A stretch of DNA of 64,000 bases from Nonomuraea wenchangensis (lineage in GTDB: Bacteria > Actinomycetota > Actinomycetes > Streptosporangiales > Streptosporangiaceae). Where the stretch lies: NCBI RefSeq assembly GCF_900111685.1, contig NZ_FOHX01000005.1, forward strand, positions 310,001-374,000, in the 5' to 3' direction. The translations under genes and the position numbers were made by a program. Each line of letters opens with the position of its first letter. Position 1 is the first letter of the stretch. The notes under the pieces are model-generated. The model saw only the letters and a list, made by a program, of their open reading frames with translations, was not told the DNA's origin and made no database searches. Shown here one piece after another: positions 36,292-44,470 of the stretch.

Positions 36292-39039
36292 GTGCCCAGC
36301 ACTAAGCGCTTATTGGCAGCATTCCCGGCGGTCGCCCTGCTCGGCGCCGCCCTGTCCGTGCCCACCGCTCAGGCGGCCTCCGTCGCCCATTACGAGCCCA
36401 CGGCCGCGGACCACTACATCAACTACGCTCCGCCTGCGGTCGACAGGGAGCCGCGGGAGCCGGGCCTCGCCGACCAGAAGGCCCGCTCGCTGACCCCGGC
36501 GCAGAAGTTCGACCGGAAGTTCAGCAGCGGCAACCCGGCCGCCGGGCGCATCCTCGCCGCGCGGGAGCGGGAGGCGCTCAGAACCGGCCGCAACCCGGCC
36601 GAGTGGATCTTCAAGAACAGCAAGCAGACCCGCACGGCCAAGCTCCTGACCGTCCTCGTCGAGTTCAACGAGCAGGCCAACGACGACTTCTCCGGCTTCA
36701 ACCGGCTGCGCACCGTCAACAGCGCCCCGGACGACTGCGTCGTCGAGCCGGCGGGCACGCTGAAGAACGGCCCGCTGCACAACAACATCCCCGACCCGGC
36801 CACCCTGCCGCACGCGGACAACAACTCCTTCTGGGTCAAGGACTTCAGCACCGAGCACTTCAACAAGATGCTCTACAGCGACAAGGGCATCACCGAGCGC
36901 GTGCGCAAGGACCTCAAGGACCCGCGCGACGGCAAGCCCGGCATCGACATCTCCGGCTTCACGATGAAGAAGATGTACGAGGAGATGTCCAAGGGCGCCT
37001 ACTCGGTCACCGGCTCCGCGGTCGGCTGGATCAAGGTCCCGCACTCCGAGGCGTACTACGGCGCCGCGGCCTGCGGCGGCGCGCCCCAGGACATGTCCGG
37101 CCACCCGAGCAACGAGCTCGGCGCCCAGCAGCTCGCCATCGACTCGGTCAACGCCCTCGCCCAGGCCCAGCCGAACTTCCCGTGGGCCGACTACGACGTG
37201 GAGGACATCTCCGACGCCGACGGCGACGGCAACTTCCAGGAGCCCGACGGCGTCATCGACCACCTGGTGCTGGTCCACGCCGGCAAGGACAAGTCCTCCG
37301 ACGGCGGCGCCGAGGGCACCTACGCCATCTGGGCCCACTCCAGCGCGGTCGCCGGCGGCTACACCGTCCCCGGCACGAACAAGAAGGTCTCCAACTACAT
37401 CGTGCAGCCCGAGGACTCCGGCGTCGGCGTCTTCGCCCACGAGTACGGCCACGACCTCGGCCTGCCCGACCTGTACGACACCTCGGGCGCGGCCAGCTCC
37501 GCGGTCGACTTCTGGGACCTGATGTCCAGCGGCTCGCACTCCGGCCCGATCTTCCAGTCGATGCCGGCGCACATGGGCCTCTGGGACAAGTGGGTGCTCG
37601 GCTGGGCGAACCCGAAGACGTTCGAGCCCGGCGACGCCGCCAAGCTCGTCACCGTCGGCCAGTCCTCGCGTACGCCCAAGCTGACCGCCGACGGCGTCCG
37701 GGTCAATCTGGCCTCGGAGCCGCTGGAGATGGTCACCCCGCACAGCGGCTCCAACGCCTGGTGGACCAACCTCGACCAGGAGTGGGCCAACGTCTCGCTC
37801 ACCCGTGACCTGCCCGTCCCGTCAGGCTCCGACGTGCGCCTCTGGATGTGGAACAACTACGAGATCGAGCAGGACTGGGACTTCGGCTTCGTCGAGGTCT
37901 CGACCGACGGCGGCCAGACCTGGGCGCAGCAGAAGATGTTCGACGAGGCCGGCAACGAGGTCACCACGCCCGACGACTACCCGGACCCGAACAAGAACCT
38001 CAAGACGTTCGGCGGCAAGAAGTACGGCATCAGCGGTGACACCGGCGAGCAGTGGCGGCACGACTACGTCGACCTGACGGCGTTCGCCGGGCAGACCGTC
38101 AAGTTCCGGCTGACGTACAACACCGACGCCGCCTACACCCCGCGTGGCTGGCACGTCGACGACTTCGCGCTCACCAACGGCGGCGAGACCGTCTGGAGCG
38201 ACGACGTCGAGGGCGGCGACAACGGCTGGAAGGCCACCGGCGGCACCTTCACCAACACCAGCGGCCAGGGCTGGACCCGCAACAACGGCGAGCGCCAGGT
38301 GCAGCGCTTCTACCTCGCCGAGTGGCGCAACTTCGACGGCTTCGACAACGGCCTGGCCTACACCTACGACACCGACTACCTCCGCGACGGGTCGTGGAAG
38401 GTGCAGCGGGTGAAGTACAACGCGCCCGGCCTGCTGGTGTGGTACCGCGACTCGACCTACACCAACAACTCCGTCGCCAACAACCTGCGCCTGCCGCCGA
38501 GCCTCGGCCCCAAGGGCAGCCTGCTCGTCGTGGACTCCCACTTCGAGCCGCTGCGCCGCACCGGGACCGCGGCCGAGAAGGACCCGACGGCCAACAAGAA
38601 CCTGCCGGGCCGCGCGCAGACGTCGAACGCGGCGTTCGGGTTCGGCAAGACCTACCCCTTCAAGGAGTGCATCGAGGCGGCGAACGAGCCGTTCAGCGCC
38701 TACTGCACGGACTTCCCCGCGCAGAAGGGCGTGACCGCCTTCACCGACGCCAAGACGTGGTATCCGGGCATCGAGCTGCTCAACGGCGCCCTGGCCTACC
38801 GCGACTTCGACGCCTCGGCGGTCGTGCCGTCCAAGGGCGACCAGACCTACAGCACCCGCGTGGTGCACGCGGACGGCACCCCGGCCCCCGAGCTGTACGG
38901 CCAGGTGGCCGCCGGTTCGGTGCTCGGCACCGGCAACCCCGGTGACGAGGGCAAGGCGCTCGGCGTGCAGTTCAAGCTGATCAGCCCGCTCCCGGGCAAC
39001 CTGGGCGCGATCGTCCAGGTCGTCCCGCCGAAGAAGTAG
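36292..39039 (+). CDS. Secreted M6-family metalloprotease (immune inhibitor A-like)
   Basis: An extracellular zinc endopeptidase, 915 residues. The start GTG 36292 follows AGAAAGGG and begins directly with a signal peptide (VPSTKRLLAAFPAVALLGAALSVPTAQA); an in-frame ATG 16 codons earlier lacks a ribosome site. Propeptide-like residues follow to about 120. The catalytic domain has HEYGHDLGLPD at about 383-393 (HExxHxxGxxD) and a calcium-type DADGDGNFQEPDG loop. Downstream are the immune-inhibitor-A beta domains (WDFGFVEVSTDGGQTW, YTPRGWHVDDFALTNGG). A strong hairpin follows the stop. Its role is probably nutritional or related to mycelial lysis. Confidence 0.94.
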   Translation: MPSTKRLLAAFPAVALLGAALSVPTAQAASVAHYEPTAADHYINYAPPAVDREPREPGLADQKARSLTPAQKFDRKFSSGNPAAGRILAAREREALRTGRNPAEWIFKNSKQTRTAKLLTVLVEFNEQANDDFSGFNRLRTVNSAPDDCVVEPAGTLKNGPLHNNIPDPATLPHADNNSFWVKDFSTEHFNKMLYSDKGITERVRKDLKDPRDGKPGIDISGFTMKKMYEEMSKGAYSVTGSAVGWIKVPHSEAYYGAAACGGAPQDMSGHPSNELGAQQLAIDSVNALAQAQPNFPWADYDVEDISDADGDGNFQEPDGVIDHLVLVHAGKDKSSDGGAEGTYAIWAHSSAVAGGYTVPGTNKKVSNYIVQPEDSGVGVFAHEYGHDLGLPDLYDTSGAASSAVDFWDLMSSGSHSGPIFQSMPAHMGLWDKWVLGWANPKTFEPGDAAKLVTVGQSSRTPKLTADGVRVNLASEPLEMVTPHSGSNAWWTNLDQEWANVSLTRDLPVPSGSDVRLWMWNNYEIEQDWDFGFVEVSTDGGQTWAQQKMFDEAGNEVTTPDDYPDPNKNLKTFGGKKYGISGDTGEQWRHDYVDLTAFAGQTVKFRLTYNTDAAYTPRGWHVDDFALTNGGETVWSDDVEGGDNGWKATGGTFTNTSGQGWTRNNGERQVQRFYLAEWRNFDGFDNGLAYTYDTDYLRDGSWKVQRVKYNAPGLLVWYRDSTYTNNSVANNLRLPPSLGPKGSLLVVDSHFEPLRRTGTAAEKDPTANKNLPGRAQTSNAAFGFGKTYPFKECIEAANEPFSAYCTDFPAQKGVTAFTDAKTWYPGIELLNGALAYRDFDASAVVPSKGDQTYSTRVVHADGTPAPELYGQVAAGSVLGTGNPGDEGKALGVQFKLISPLPGNLGAIVQVVPPKK

Positions 39040-39044
39040 ATCAC

Positions 39045-39069
39045 GGGCCGCCGGGGCTCCCGGCGGCCC
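39045..39069 (+). terminator. Terminator hairpin after the metalloprotease gene
   Basis: GGGCCGCCGGG (39045-39055) pairs perfectly with CCCGGCGGCCC (39059-39069) around a 3-nt loop, 6 bp after the protease stop. It is very stable and has no U-tract. The next gene begins only 15 bp later. Confidence 0.75.
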
Positions 39070-39083
39070 TACCATAAGTGACC

Positions 39084-40022
39084 ATGAGCGATTTGCGCAC
39101 CAAAGCCGAGCACACCGCGGCGATCCAGCGGGATCGCCGGGTGGCCGTGGTGGTCAACACTCGCTCGCGCCGGGGCCGCCGCCACTACTTCGAGGTCATC
39201 GAACAGCTCCACGAGTCGGGCTTCGAGCCCTTGGTCGAGCTGTCGGTCTACAACCCCAAGCGCCTGCGCGAGCTGCTCGACACCGCGCTCGCGACCGACC
39301 CCGACCTGCTCATCGTGGGCGGCGGCGACGGCACCCTCTCCTCGGCCGTACGGCACGTGGCCCACCGCGACGTGGCGCTCGGCGTGCTCCCGCTCGGCAC
39401 CACCAACAACTTCGCCCGCAGCCTCGGCCTGCCGCTCGACCTGGCCGGGGCGATCCGGGTCTTCCAGACCGGCAAGGTCGCCGACATCGACCTCGGCATG
39501 GCCGACGACCGGCCGTTCGCCAACCTGGCCAGCTTCGGCGTGTCGGTGGAGGTCGCCGGCACGGTCAAGCCGTGGCTCAAGCGCCTGCTGGGCCGGCCCG
39601 CCTACCCGCTGACGGCGCTGACGATCCTGCCGGGACACCGGCCCTTCCGCGCCTTCATCACCGTCGAGGGGCAGCGCCACGAGCTGCTCACCCACCAGCT
39701 CAACATCGCCAACGGCCGCTTCCACGGCGGCTGGCAGGTGGCCAGGGACATCAGCATCGACAACGGCACGCTGGTGGCCTACCAGCTCGGCTCCGGCAAG
39801 AAGCTCCGCCTGCTCGGCGAGACCCTGCTCCGGGCCACCACCGGCCGCTGGCGCAGCCTCGCCGGCGGGCCGTTCGTGGTCGGGCGGGAGATGCTGCTGG
39901 AGACCGATCCGCCGATGGCCGCCGACGTGGACGGCGAGGTGCGGCTGCGCACCCCGATCAGGCTGCGCGTGGTGCCCAACGGGGTGCGCGTGATGGTGCC
40001 GGACTCCTTCGAGGACCGTTGA
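39084..40022 (+). CDS. Diacylglycerol kinase-catalytic-domain lipid kinase (YegS/DagK-like)
   Basis: Predicted cytoplasmic kinase of diacylglycerol or another lipid alcohol, 312 residues. The N-terminal DAGK catalytic domain has VAVVVNTRSRRGRR, the nucleotide loop VGGGDGTLSSAV and PLGTTNNFARSLGLP. The C-terminal beta-sandwich has the DVDGEVRLRTPIRLRVVP motif typical of the YegS group. ATG 39084 lies 8 nt beyond TACCAT, so leaderless translation is likely; a GTG at 39078 is an in-frame alternative adding two residues. Confidence 0.9.
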   Translation: MSDLRTKAEHTAAIQRDRRVAVVVNTRSRRGRRHYFEVIEQLHESGFEPLVELSVYNPKRLRELLDTALATDPDLLIVGGGDGTLSSAVRHVAHRDVALGVLPLGTTNNFARSLGLPLDLAGAIRVFQTGKVADIDLGMADDRPFANLASFGVSVEVAGTVKPWLKRLLGRPAYPLTALTILPGHRPFRAFITVEGQRHELLTHQLNIANGRFHGGWQVARDISIDNGTLVAYQLGSGKKLRLLGETLLRATTGRWRSLAGGPFVVGREMLLETDPPMAADVDGEVRLRTPIRLRVVPNGVRVMVPDSFEDR

Positions 40023-40038
40023 CCGTACGCTCCCCGCG

Positions 40039-40824
40039 TCAGGGGGCCGCCGGGCCGTCGCCCAGCCGCTCGTACGCGGGGGCGAGCACGTCGCCCAGGT
40101 CGCCGGGCGGCGGGAAGACCCGCAGCAGCAGGGCCGGTGAGGCGGCCGGCCTGCGCTCGGGCGGGTGTGCGGTGGCGCCGGGGGCGTAGAAGTCGGCCAG
40201 CCGCTCGGCGAACGGCACGTCCACGACCTCGGGCAGGCCGTGGCCCTCGTCGGCGGCCAGCGACCCGAGCAACTGCTCGCGGGTGCGCCCGCGCCAGGCC
40301 AGCACCAGGAACGGATCGTCGTCGAACGCCTCGGCCAGCAGATAGAGCACCGCCGACAGGTGCTTGCACGGGAAACCCCAGTCGGGGCACGAGCAGTTCA
40401 TGTCCAGGTCGCGCGGGAACAGGTCCGCCCCCGCCGCCGCGAACAGCTCCTCGATCTCCGGCGGCATCTCCCCAGCCAGCAGCCGGGCCCGGTGCACGGC
40501 CTGCGCCGCGACGGCCTCCTCCAGCTCGGCCCACCGGCGCTCGCCGAACGCCTCGATCCTGATCACCACGTCGTACGGCTCGGGCCGCGAGCCCTGCACG
40601 GCCGCCCTGACCTCCCCGGCCGCCAGGTCGATCGACAGGACCTGGCCCTGGCGGGCGTAGGCCCGGCCGCGGGTCAGCCGGCCCTTGTCGCAGACGCGCT
40701 CCAGGATGTCGATGAAGCGCCGCGACCACCAGGTGGAGCCGATCGAGCCGCGCTTCGAGCGGGCCCGCAGACCGCCCTCGACCCGGATCGGGCCGCGGTG
40801 GTCGTACTCGTCGAACCAGGCCAT
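40039..40824 (-). CDS. SWIM zinc-finger protein paired with SNF2 helicase
   Basis: 261 residues with a SWIM zinc finger, C144-x-C146-x6-C153-x-H155 (CSCPDWGFPCKH). The N-terminal half has the usual flanking domain (TWWSRRFIDILERVCDKGRLTRGRAYARQGQV). It is encoded 1 bp after the stop of the SNF2-family helicase on the same strand, an arrangement seen repeatedly in actinobacteria and implying a joint DNA- or protein-binding complex. The function of the pair is not established; DNA repair, recombination or chromatin-like remodelling are the usual suggestions. Confidence 0.9.
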   Translation of the reverse strand: MAWFDEYDHRGPIRVEGGLRARSKRGSIGSTWWSRRFIDILERVCDKGRLTRGRAYARQGQVLSIDLAAGEVRAAVQGSRPEPYDVVIRIEAFGERRWAELEEAVAAQAVHRARLLAGEMPPEIEELFAAAGADLFPRDLDMNCSCPDWGFPCKHLSAVLYLLAEAFDDDPFLVLAWRGRTREQLLGSLAADEGHGLPEVVDVPFAERLADFYAPGATAHPPERRPAASPALLLRVFPPPGDLGDVLAPAYERLGDGPAAP

Positions 40825-40825
40825 C

Positions 40826-43780
40826 TCAGCCCCCCTCCGCCGCGTTGCCCGTCAGGCGGAACACCTCGCGCAGCTCGCCGGTGGACAGGTCGGTCAGCCA
40901 CTCCTCGCCGGCGCCCACCACCCGCTCGGCCAGGGCCTTCTTGCGCTCGATCATCTCGTCCACGCGCTCCTCCAGGGTGCCCGCGCAGATCAGCTTGCGC
41001 ACCTGCACGTTCTTGCGCTGCCCGATGCGGAAGGCCCGGTCGGTGGCCTGGTCCTCGACGGCCGGGTTCCACCAGCGGTCCACGTGCACCACATGACTGG
41101 CCGCCGTCAGGTTGAGCCCGACGCCGGCCGCCTTCAGCGACAGCACGAACAACATCGGCTCGGGGTCGTTCTGGAACCGGTCCACCAGGCGGTCGCGGGT
41201 CTTCTTCGGCAGGCCGCCGTGCAGCAGCAGCACCGGGCGTTCCAGCCGCCGCTCCAGATAGGGCTGGAGCAGGCCGCCGAACTCGGCGTACTGGGTGAAC
41301 AGCAGCGCCTTCTCGCCCTCGGCCAGGATCTCCTCGCCGAGCTGCTCCAGCCGGGCCAGCTTGCCCGAGCGGCCCGCCAGGCGGGAGCCGTCCTTCAGCA
41401 GGTGGGCGGGATGGTTGCAGACCTGCTTGAGCTTGGCCATGGTGGCGAGCACCAGCCCGCGCCGCTCGATGCCCTCGCTGTCGTCGATCTTCGCCAGCAT
41501 GTCGTCCACGACCGCCTGGTAGAGGCTCGCCTGCTCGGCCGTGAGCGGGCACCACTCCTTGACCTCCATCTTCTCCGGCAGGTCGGAGATGACGGACCGG
41601 TCCGTCTTCAGCCGGCGCAGGATGAACGGGCCGGTCGCCCGCCGCAGCGCGTGCGCGGCCTCCTCGTCCTGGCGGGCCTCGATGGGCTCCTGGAAACGGG
41701 TACGGAACCGCGAGCGCGGCCCCAACAGGCCGGGGTTGGCGAACTCCATGATCGACCAGAGCTCGGCCAGGTGGTTCTCGACCGGCGTGCCGGTCAGGGC
41801 CAGGCGGGTGGCGGCCGGGATCGCGCGGACGGCCCGCGCCTGGAGGGTGCCGCTGTTCTTGATGGCCTGGGCCTCGTCGCACACCACCCGGCGCCACTCG
41901 TGCTCCTTCAGTGACTCCAGGTCGCGGTGGGCGGTGCCGTACGTGGTGATCACCAGGTCGGCGTCCCGGACGAGCGCGGCGTCGCGGGCGGCGCCGTGGT
42001 GGACGTAGACGCGCAGGCCGGGCGCGAACCTGGCCGCCTCGCGCTGCCAGTTGCCGATCAGCGACATCGGGCACACCAGCAGCGTCGGCGCGCCCGGCCC
42101 CTCCCGTTCGCGACTCTCGTGGACCAGCAGCGCGAGCGTGGTGACGGTCTTGCCCAGCCCCATGTCGTCGGCCAGCACCCCGCCGAGGCCCAGCTCCGAC
42201 AGGAAGCTCAGCCACGCCAGCCCGCGCTCCTGATAGGGGCGCAGCACGGCGTCCAGGCCCGGCGGCGTCGCGATCGGCCGCAGCCGCCGCTCGGCCTGGC
42301 CGGACAGCAGGTCGCCGAGCGCGCCGTCGGCGTCCACCTCCAGCAGCGGCAGCTCGCCGTCGTGCCGCGCCACCAGCTCCAGGATCTCGCCCGCCGCCGC
42401 CTCGCCCGCGCGCGCACCCTCCACGGCGCGGAGGGCCGCCTTGAGCTGCCGGTCGTCCAGCTCCACCCACTGGCCGCGCACCCGGACCAGCGGCACCTTC
42501 AGCCGGGCCAGCTCGGCCAGCTCCTCCTCGCTGATCGTCTCGTCGCCCACCGCCAGGTCGACGCGGAAGTCGACCAGCTCCCGCATGCCGAACCCCTGGC
42601 TCACGGCCGCGGTCTGCGTCTTGGTCCTGGTGGTCAGCCTGAGCCCGAGCCTCGCGCGGCCCGCCCAGCGGGGGAGCTGCACGCCGAACCCGGCCGCCTG
42701 GAGCAGCGGCGCGGCCTGGCGCAGGAACCCGAACGCGCCCGCGGTGTCCAGAGCCAGCTCGGCCGGCTCCGGCACCCGCAGGGCGCGCTCCAGCTCGGGG
42801 TAGAGCCGGACGGCGCGGCCGAGGCCGGTCAGCAGCTCGCGTTCGGGGGCCGGGGGCAGGCCGGGGGCGCGTTCGCCGGCCCAGAGGGTGGTGGCGGGGA
42901 CGTACAGGCTGGGGTCGTCGGCGGCCTGCAAGGCCAGCTCGACCCGCCAGGCGTCCTCCCCGTCGCCCGTGGGGTCGCCCGTGGGGTCGCCGGTGGGCTC
43001 CATGAGGCGGAAGCACACGCGGGCCGCGCCCTCGGCGGCCGTGGCGGCGTCGTGCCAGGCGCCCAGTTCGGCGCGCAGCTCGGGGACGTCGGGGCAGGAC
43101 GGGTCGGGGCCGGTCAGTGCCGCCAGCCAGCGGTCCCTCGGGGTGGCGGGCCGGGTGACCAGCGGCTCGGTGAGCGCCTGCCGGACGAGCGCGTCCGCGA
43201 ACGTCTCCAGGGCCGCGCGCAGCACGCCGGCGGACGGCCGCTCGACGCCGGCGGTCCGGCACGCGGGCGGCATGGCGAGGGCCAGCTCGCGGAAGTGGAC
43301 GCCGTCGGCCCCGTTGACGACCGGCCGCCACACGGCCCGCGCCCCGTCCGCCTCCAGGGCGAGCTGGGGCAGGACGCGCCCACGCCGTACGAGGTCGCGG
43401 GCGAGGTCGGCGACCGCCGCCCAGTGGCGCAGGGTGGCCGTCTCCGGCCGTCCGGCGAGCAGGCGCAGCGCCGTGGCGGCGGGCGGGACGACGACCGGCA
43501 CCCGCCACGGCCGCAGCCGCGGCCGGGTGGTCCCGGCCAGCCGCCCGGTCTCCGGCGACGGCGACGGCTCACCGGCCGAGCCGGGCAGCAGCAGCTCCAG
43601 CGTCCGCTCGCCGGGCTGGTCCAGGCCGAGCGCGGCCGCGACGGCGGCGGCCGGGGCGGCGAAGGGATGGGGACGGGGGCCCGCGCCGCGGCCCGCCCGT
43701 GCCGCCGGCCCGCCGCCCTCTGCGTGCTCCGCCCAGAAGGCGAGCCCGTCCTCCGCCCAGACCCCGTGTACGACCAGCAC
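40826..43780 (-). CDS. SNF2/Rad54-family DEAD-like helicase (HepA-like)
   Basis: A 984-residue DNA-dependent ATPase. The N-terminal 450 residues include the SNF2-associated domain (FGFLRQAAPLLQAAGFGVQLPRW). The ATPase lobes carry all motifs: LRPYQERGLAWL, Walker A ADDMGLGKT (about 536-544), Walker B DEAQ (about 633), LTGTPVENHLAELWSI, LLFTQYAEFGGLL and the lobe-2 DRWWNPAVEDQATDRAFRIGQ. The GTG start lies 7 nt from a TAATCT -10 box, hence leaderless. The SWIM protein follows 1 bp after the stop. A 14-bp palindrome sits in the divergent promoter region. Confidence 0.95.
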   Translation of the reverse strand: MLVVHGVWAEDGLAFWAEHAEGGGPAARAGRGAGPRPHPFAAPAAAVAAALGLDQPGERTLELLLPGSAGEPSPSPETGRLAGTTRPRLRPWRVPVVVPPAATALRLLAGRPETATLRHWAAVADLARDLVRRGRVLPQLALEADGARAVWRPVVNGADGVHFRELALAMPPACRTAGVERPSAGVLRAALETFADALVRQALTEPLVTRPATPRDRWLAALTGPDPSCPDVPELRAELGAWHDAATAAEGAARVCFRLMEPTGDPTGDPTGDGEDAWRVELALQAADDPSLYVPATTLWAGERAPGLPPAPERELLTGLGRAVRLYPELERALRVPEPAELALDTAGAFGFLRQAAPLLQAAGFGVQLPRWAGRARLGLRLTTRTKTQTAAVSQGFGMRELVDFRVDLAVGDETISEEELAELARLKVPLVRVRGQWVELDDRQLKAALRAVEGARAGEAAAGEILELVARHDGELPLLEVDADGALGDLLSGQAERRLRPIATPPGLDAVLRPYQERGLAWLSFLSELGLGGVLADDMGLGKTVTTLALLVHESREREGPGAPTLLVCPMSLIGNWQREAARFAPGLRVYVHHGAARDAALVRDADLVITTYGTAHRDLESLKEHEWRRVVCDEAQAIKNSGTLQARAVRAIPAATRLALTGTPVENHLAELWSIMEFANPGLLGPRSRFRTRFQEPIEARQDEEAAHALRRATGPFILRRLKTDRSVISDLPEKMEVKEWCPLTAEQASLYQAVVDDMLAKIDDSEGIERRGLVLATMAKLKQVCNHPAHLLKDGSRLAGRSGKLARLEQLGEEILAEGEKALLFTQYAEFGGLLQPYLERRLERPVLLLHGGLPKKTRDRLVDRFQNDPEPMLFVLSLKAAGVGLNLTAASHVVHVDRWWNPAVEDQATDRAFRIGQRKNVQVRKLICAGTLEERVDEMIERKKALAERVVGAGEEWLTDLSTGELREVFRLTGNAAEGG

Positions 43781-43817
43781 CAGGGCAGATTACCGTCGCC
43801 CGTCCGGAAATCGTTCG

Positions 43818-43831
43818 CGCTTATATAAGCG
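43818..43831. promoter_or_regulatory. Perfect 14-bp palindrome CGCTTATATAAGCG in a divergent promoter
   Basis: It lies between the SNF2 start (43780) and the small 56-residue gene (43857), in a locally AT-rich stretch. TATAAG within it could serve as a -10 for the small gene. Exact dyad symmetry suggests a binding site for a dimeric regulator acting on one or both directions. Confidence 0.6.
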
Positions 43832-43856
43832 ATCCCTGAAAGAGTAAAATGGAACC

Positions 43857-44027
43857 ATGACCAGTAATCCCGGATCGTGGTGTGAACGGCCCAAGCCGCA
43901 GGCTCCGTCGTGCGAGCTCCCGTCTCCGTGGAGCAAGCCGAAGCAGCCCGACAACTGGTGTGACACCCCCAAGGATCCCGTGCTGAAGGTCCTTGACCTC
44001 GTGCTGAAGTCCGCCAGGCGGAAATAG
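43857..44027 (+). CDS. 56-residue Trp/Cys/Pro-rich small protein, function unknown
   Basis: Short open frame ATG 43857 to TAG 44027. Its N-terminal two thirds repeat a Trp-centred motif: SWCERPKP, PWSKPKQP and NWCDTPKD, with Cys at 9, 19 and 35. The C-terminus is a basic amphipathic helix (VLKVLDLVLKSARRK). There is no signal peptide. The AT-rich leader with its palindrome, and low similarity to an antisense shadow, argue that it is a real gene, but it lacks a strong ribosome site (only GGA 7 nt before the ATG). A metal-binding or peptide-precursor role is possible; no modification enzymes are adjacent. The holin-like operon follows after 62 bp. Confidence 0.5.
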   Translation: MTSNPGSWCERPKPQAPSCELPSPWSKPKQPDNWCDTPKDPVLKVLDLVLKSARRK

Positions 44028-44089
44028 CGCGTGATAGAAGGCCAAGTGGCTGGGTAGTCGCCTGACTCGGACGGAGGAGGCGAACGATC

Positions 44090-44470
44090 GTGAGCGACAC
44101 CCAGAAACTGGTCAGTGACCTTTCCGTACAGGTCACCCGGCTGGTCAAGGACGAACTCCGCCTGGCCAGGATGGAACTCACCGCGAAGGGCAAGCGCGCC
44201 GGCCTCGGCGCGGGCCTGTTCGGGGCGGCCGGCACGGCCGCCTTCTACGGCGGCGCCGCACTGGTGGCCGCCGTCATCCTGCTCCTCGCCCTGGTCATGC
44301 CCGCATGGGTCGCGGCCCTCGTCGTGGGCGTCGTCCTGCTCGTCGTCGCCGCCGTCCTGGGCCTGGTCGGCAAGAACCAGGTGCAACGGGCCACGCCGCC
44401 GGTCCCCGAGGAGACCATCGCGAGCGTCAAGGCCGACATCGACATGGTCAAGGAGAGGGCACACCGATGA
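44090..44470 (+). CDS. Phage-holin-like (DUF1469/holin-X) membrane protein
   Basis: 126 residues from a GTG preceded by GGAGGAGG. An N-terminal amphipathic helix (TQKLVSDLSVQVTRLVKDELRLARMELTAKGK) is followed by two membrane helices (LFGAAGTAAFYGGAALVAAVILL; AALVVGVVLLVVAAVLGLVG) and a charged tail. This is the actinobacterial holin superfamily III-like protein that usually precedes a DUF3618 gene; despite the name it is a chromosomal envelope protein and there is no phage here. Its stop overlaps the next ATG by 4 bp. Confidence 0.85.
   Translation: MSDTQKLVSDLSVQVTRLVKDELRLARMELTAKGKRAGLGAGLFGAAGTAAFYGGAALVAAVILLLALVMPAWVAALVVGVVLLVVAAVLGLVGKNQVQRATPPVPEETIASVKADIDMVKERAHR

Noticed and set aside
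41927..43828. Long plus-strand frame opposite the SNF2 gene
   Set aside because: Low-complexity antisense shadow; the SNF2 motifs on the other strand are unambiguous.
43821..44045. 74-codon minus-strand frame opposite the small Trp/Cys gene
   Set aside because: No ribosome site and starts inside the adjacent operon leader; the plus-strand frame has internal repeats and a better leader.
44090..44470. Prophage lysis gene suggested by holin similarity
   Set aside because: No other phage genes; holin-like/DUF3618/YihY is a normal chromosomal set in actinomycetes.
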